Assembly: GCA_937989795.1 (NCBI GenBank)
Contig: CALKBB010000131.1
Coordinates: 1-22,447, forward strand
Length of the DNA stretch: 22,447 nt
Direction of reading: 5' to 3'
DNA from: an uncultured Collinsella sp.
GTDB lineage: Bacteria; Actinomycetota; Coriobacteriia; Coriobacteriales; Coriobacteriaceae
The notes under the pieces were generated by a model, which had not been told where the DNA came from, did not search any database, and was given only the letters and a program-made list of their open reading frames with translations. The position numbers and the translations under genes are program-made. Positions 22,435 to 22,447 of the stretch are shown in pieces (positions within the stretch are counted from its first letter, which is position 1; each line of letters begins with the position of its first letter).

Positions 22435-22447
22435 CAAAAAAGCCGCC
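22435..22447 (-). terminator. Edge of a probable minus-strand terminator
   Basis: Read on the minus strand, GGCGGC is followed by TTTTTT. This looks like the 3' arm and T-run of a terminator of a leftward gene beyond the right edge; the other arm is outside the window. Confidence 0.4.

Overview
The window looks like chromosomal DNA from a high-GC Gram-positive anaerobe, most likely a Coriobacteriia gut commensal of the Collinsella type. This rests on GC-rich coding DNA with strong GC3 bias, clear AGGAG ribosome binding sites, DUF559-like, DegV and long-form HPF genes, and a mannose-family PTS with amino-sugar genes. No rRNA, tRNA, CRISPR array or intact transposase was seen. The taxonomic call is inference from gene content, not a database match.

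Left part (1-4900): the basic tail of a partial protein, a ComF-type phosphoribosyltransferase gene, and a protein with a PD-(D/E)XK/DUF559-like C-terminal motif. A 0.73 kb gene-free stretch follows. It holds a 217-bp MITE-like element with perfect 33-bp inverted repeats, two GC-rich hairpins, a promoter-like sequence and a long structured leader. The leader precedes an orphan solute-binding lipoprotein (SBP_bac_3 type). The long ribosome hibernation factor gene hpf comes next.

Middle part (4900-11550): a DegV protein; a tight four-gene run (beta-hydroxyacid dehydrogenase with a Cys/His-rich tail, small membrane protein, HEAT-repeat protein, isocitrate dehydrogenase); a membrane-anchored foldase-like protein; and, on the minus strand, a DUF2975 membrane protein plus XRE regulator pair with a palindromic operator candidate.

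Right part (11550-22447): an amino-sugar catabolic locus, best read as N-acetylgalactosamine/galactosamine use. A 0.66 kb regulatory region full of palindromes precedes a five-gene PTS operon (IIA, YajC-like, IIB, IIC, IID). Then come a GntR/UTRA regulator, AgaS (galactosamine-6-P deaminase/isomerase), NagA/AgaA (N-acetyl-hexosamine-6-P deacetylase), a flavodoxin on the opposite strand, a LacX-like aldose epimerase, a LacC-type tagatose-6-P kinase, a decayed 3' remnant of a second nagA, and a YhcH/EbgC-family protein. An identical 13-nt core inside a palindrome lies before both the PTS operon and agaS, suggesting one GntR regulon. In the inferred pathway, the PTS imports and phosphorylates GalNAc, NagA deacetylates it, AgaS makes tagatose-6-P and the PfkB kinase makes tagatose-1,6-bisphosphate. 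The aldolase for the last step is not in the window.
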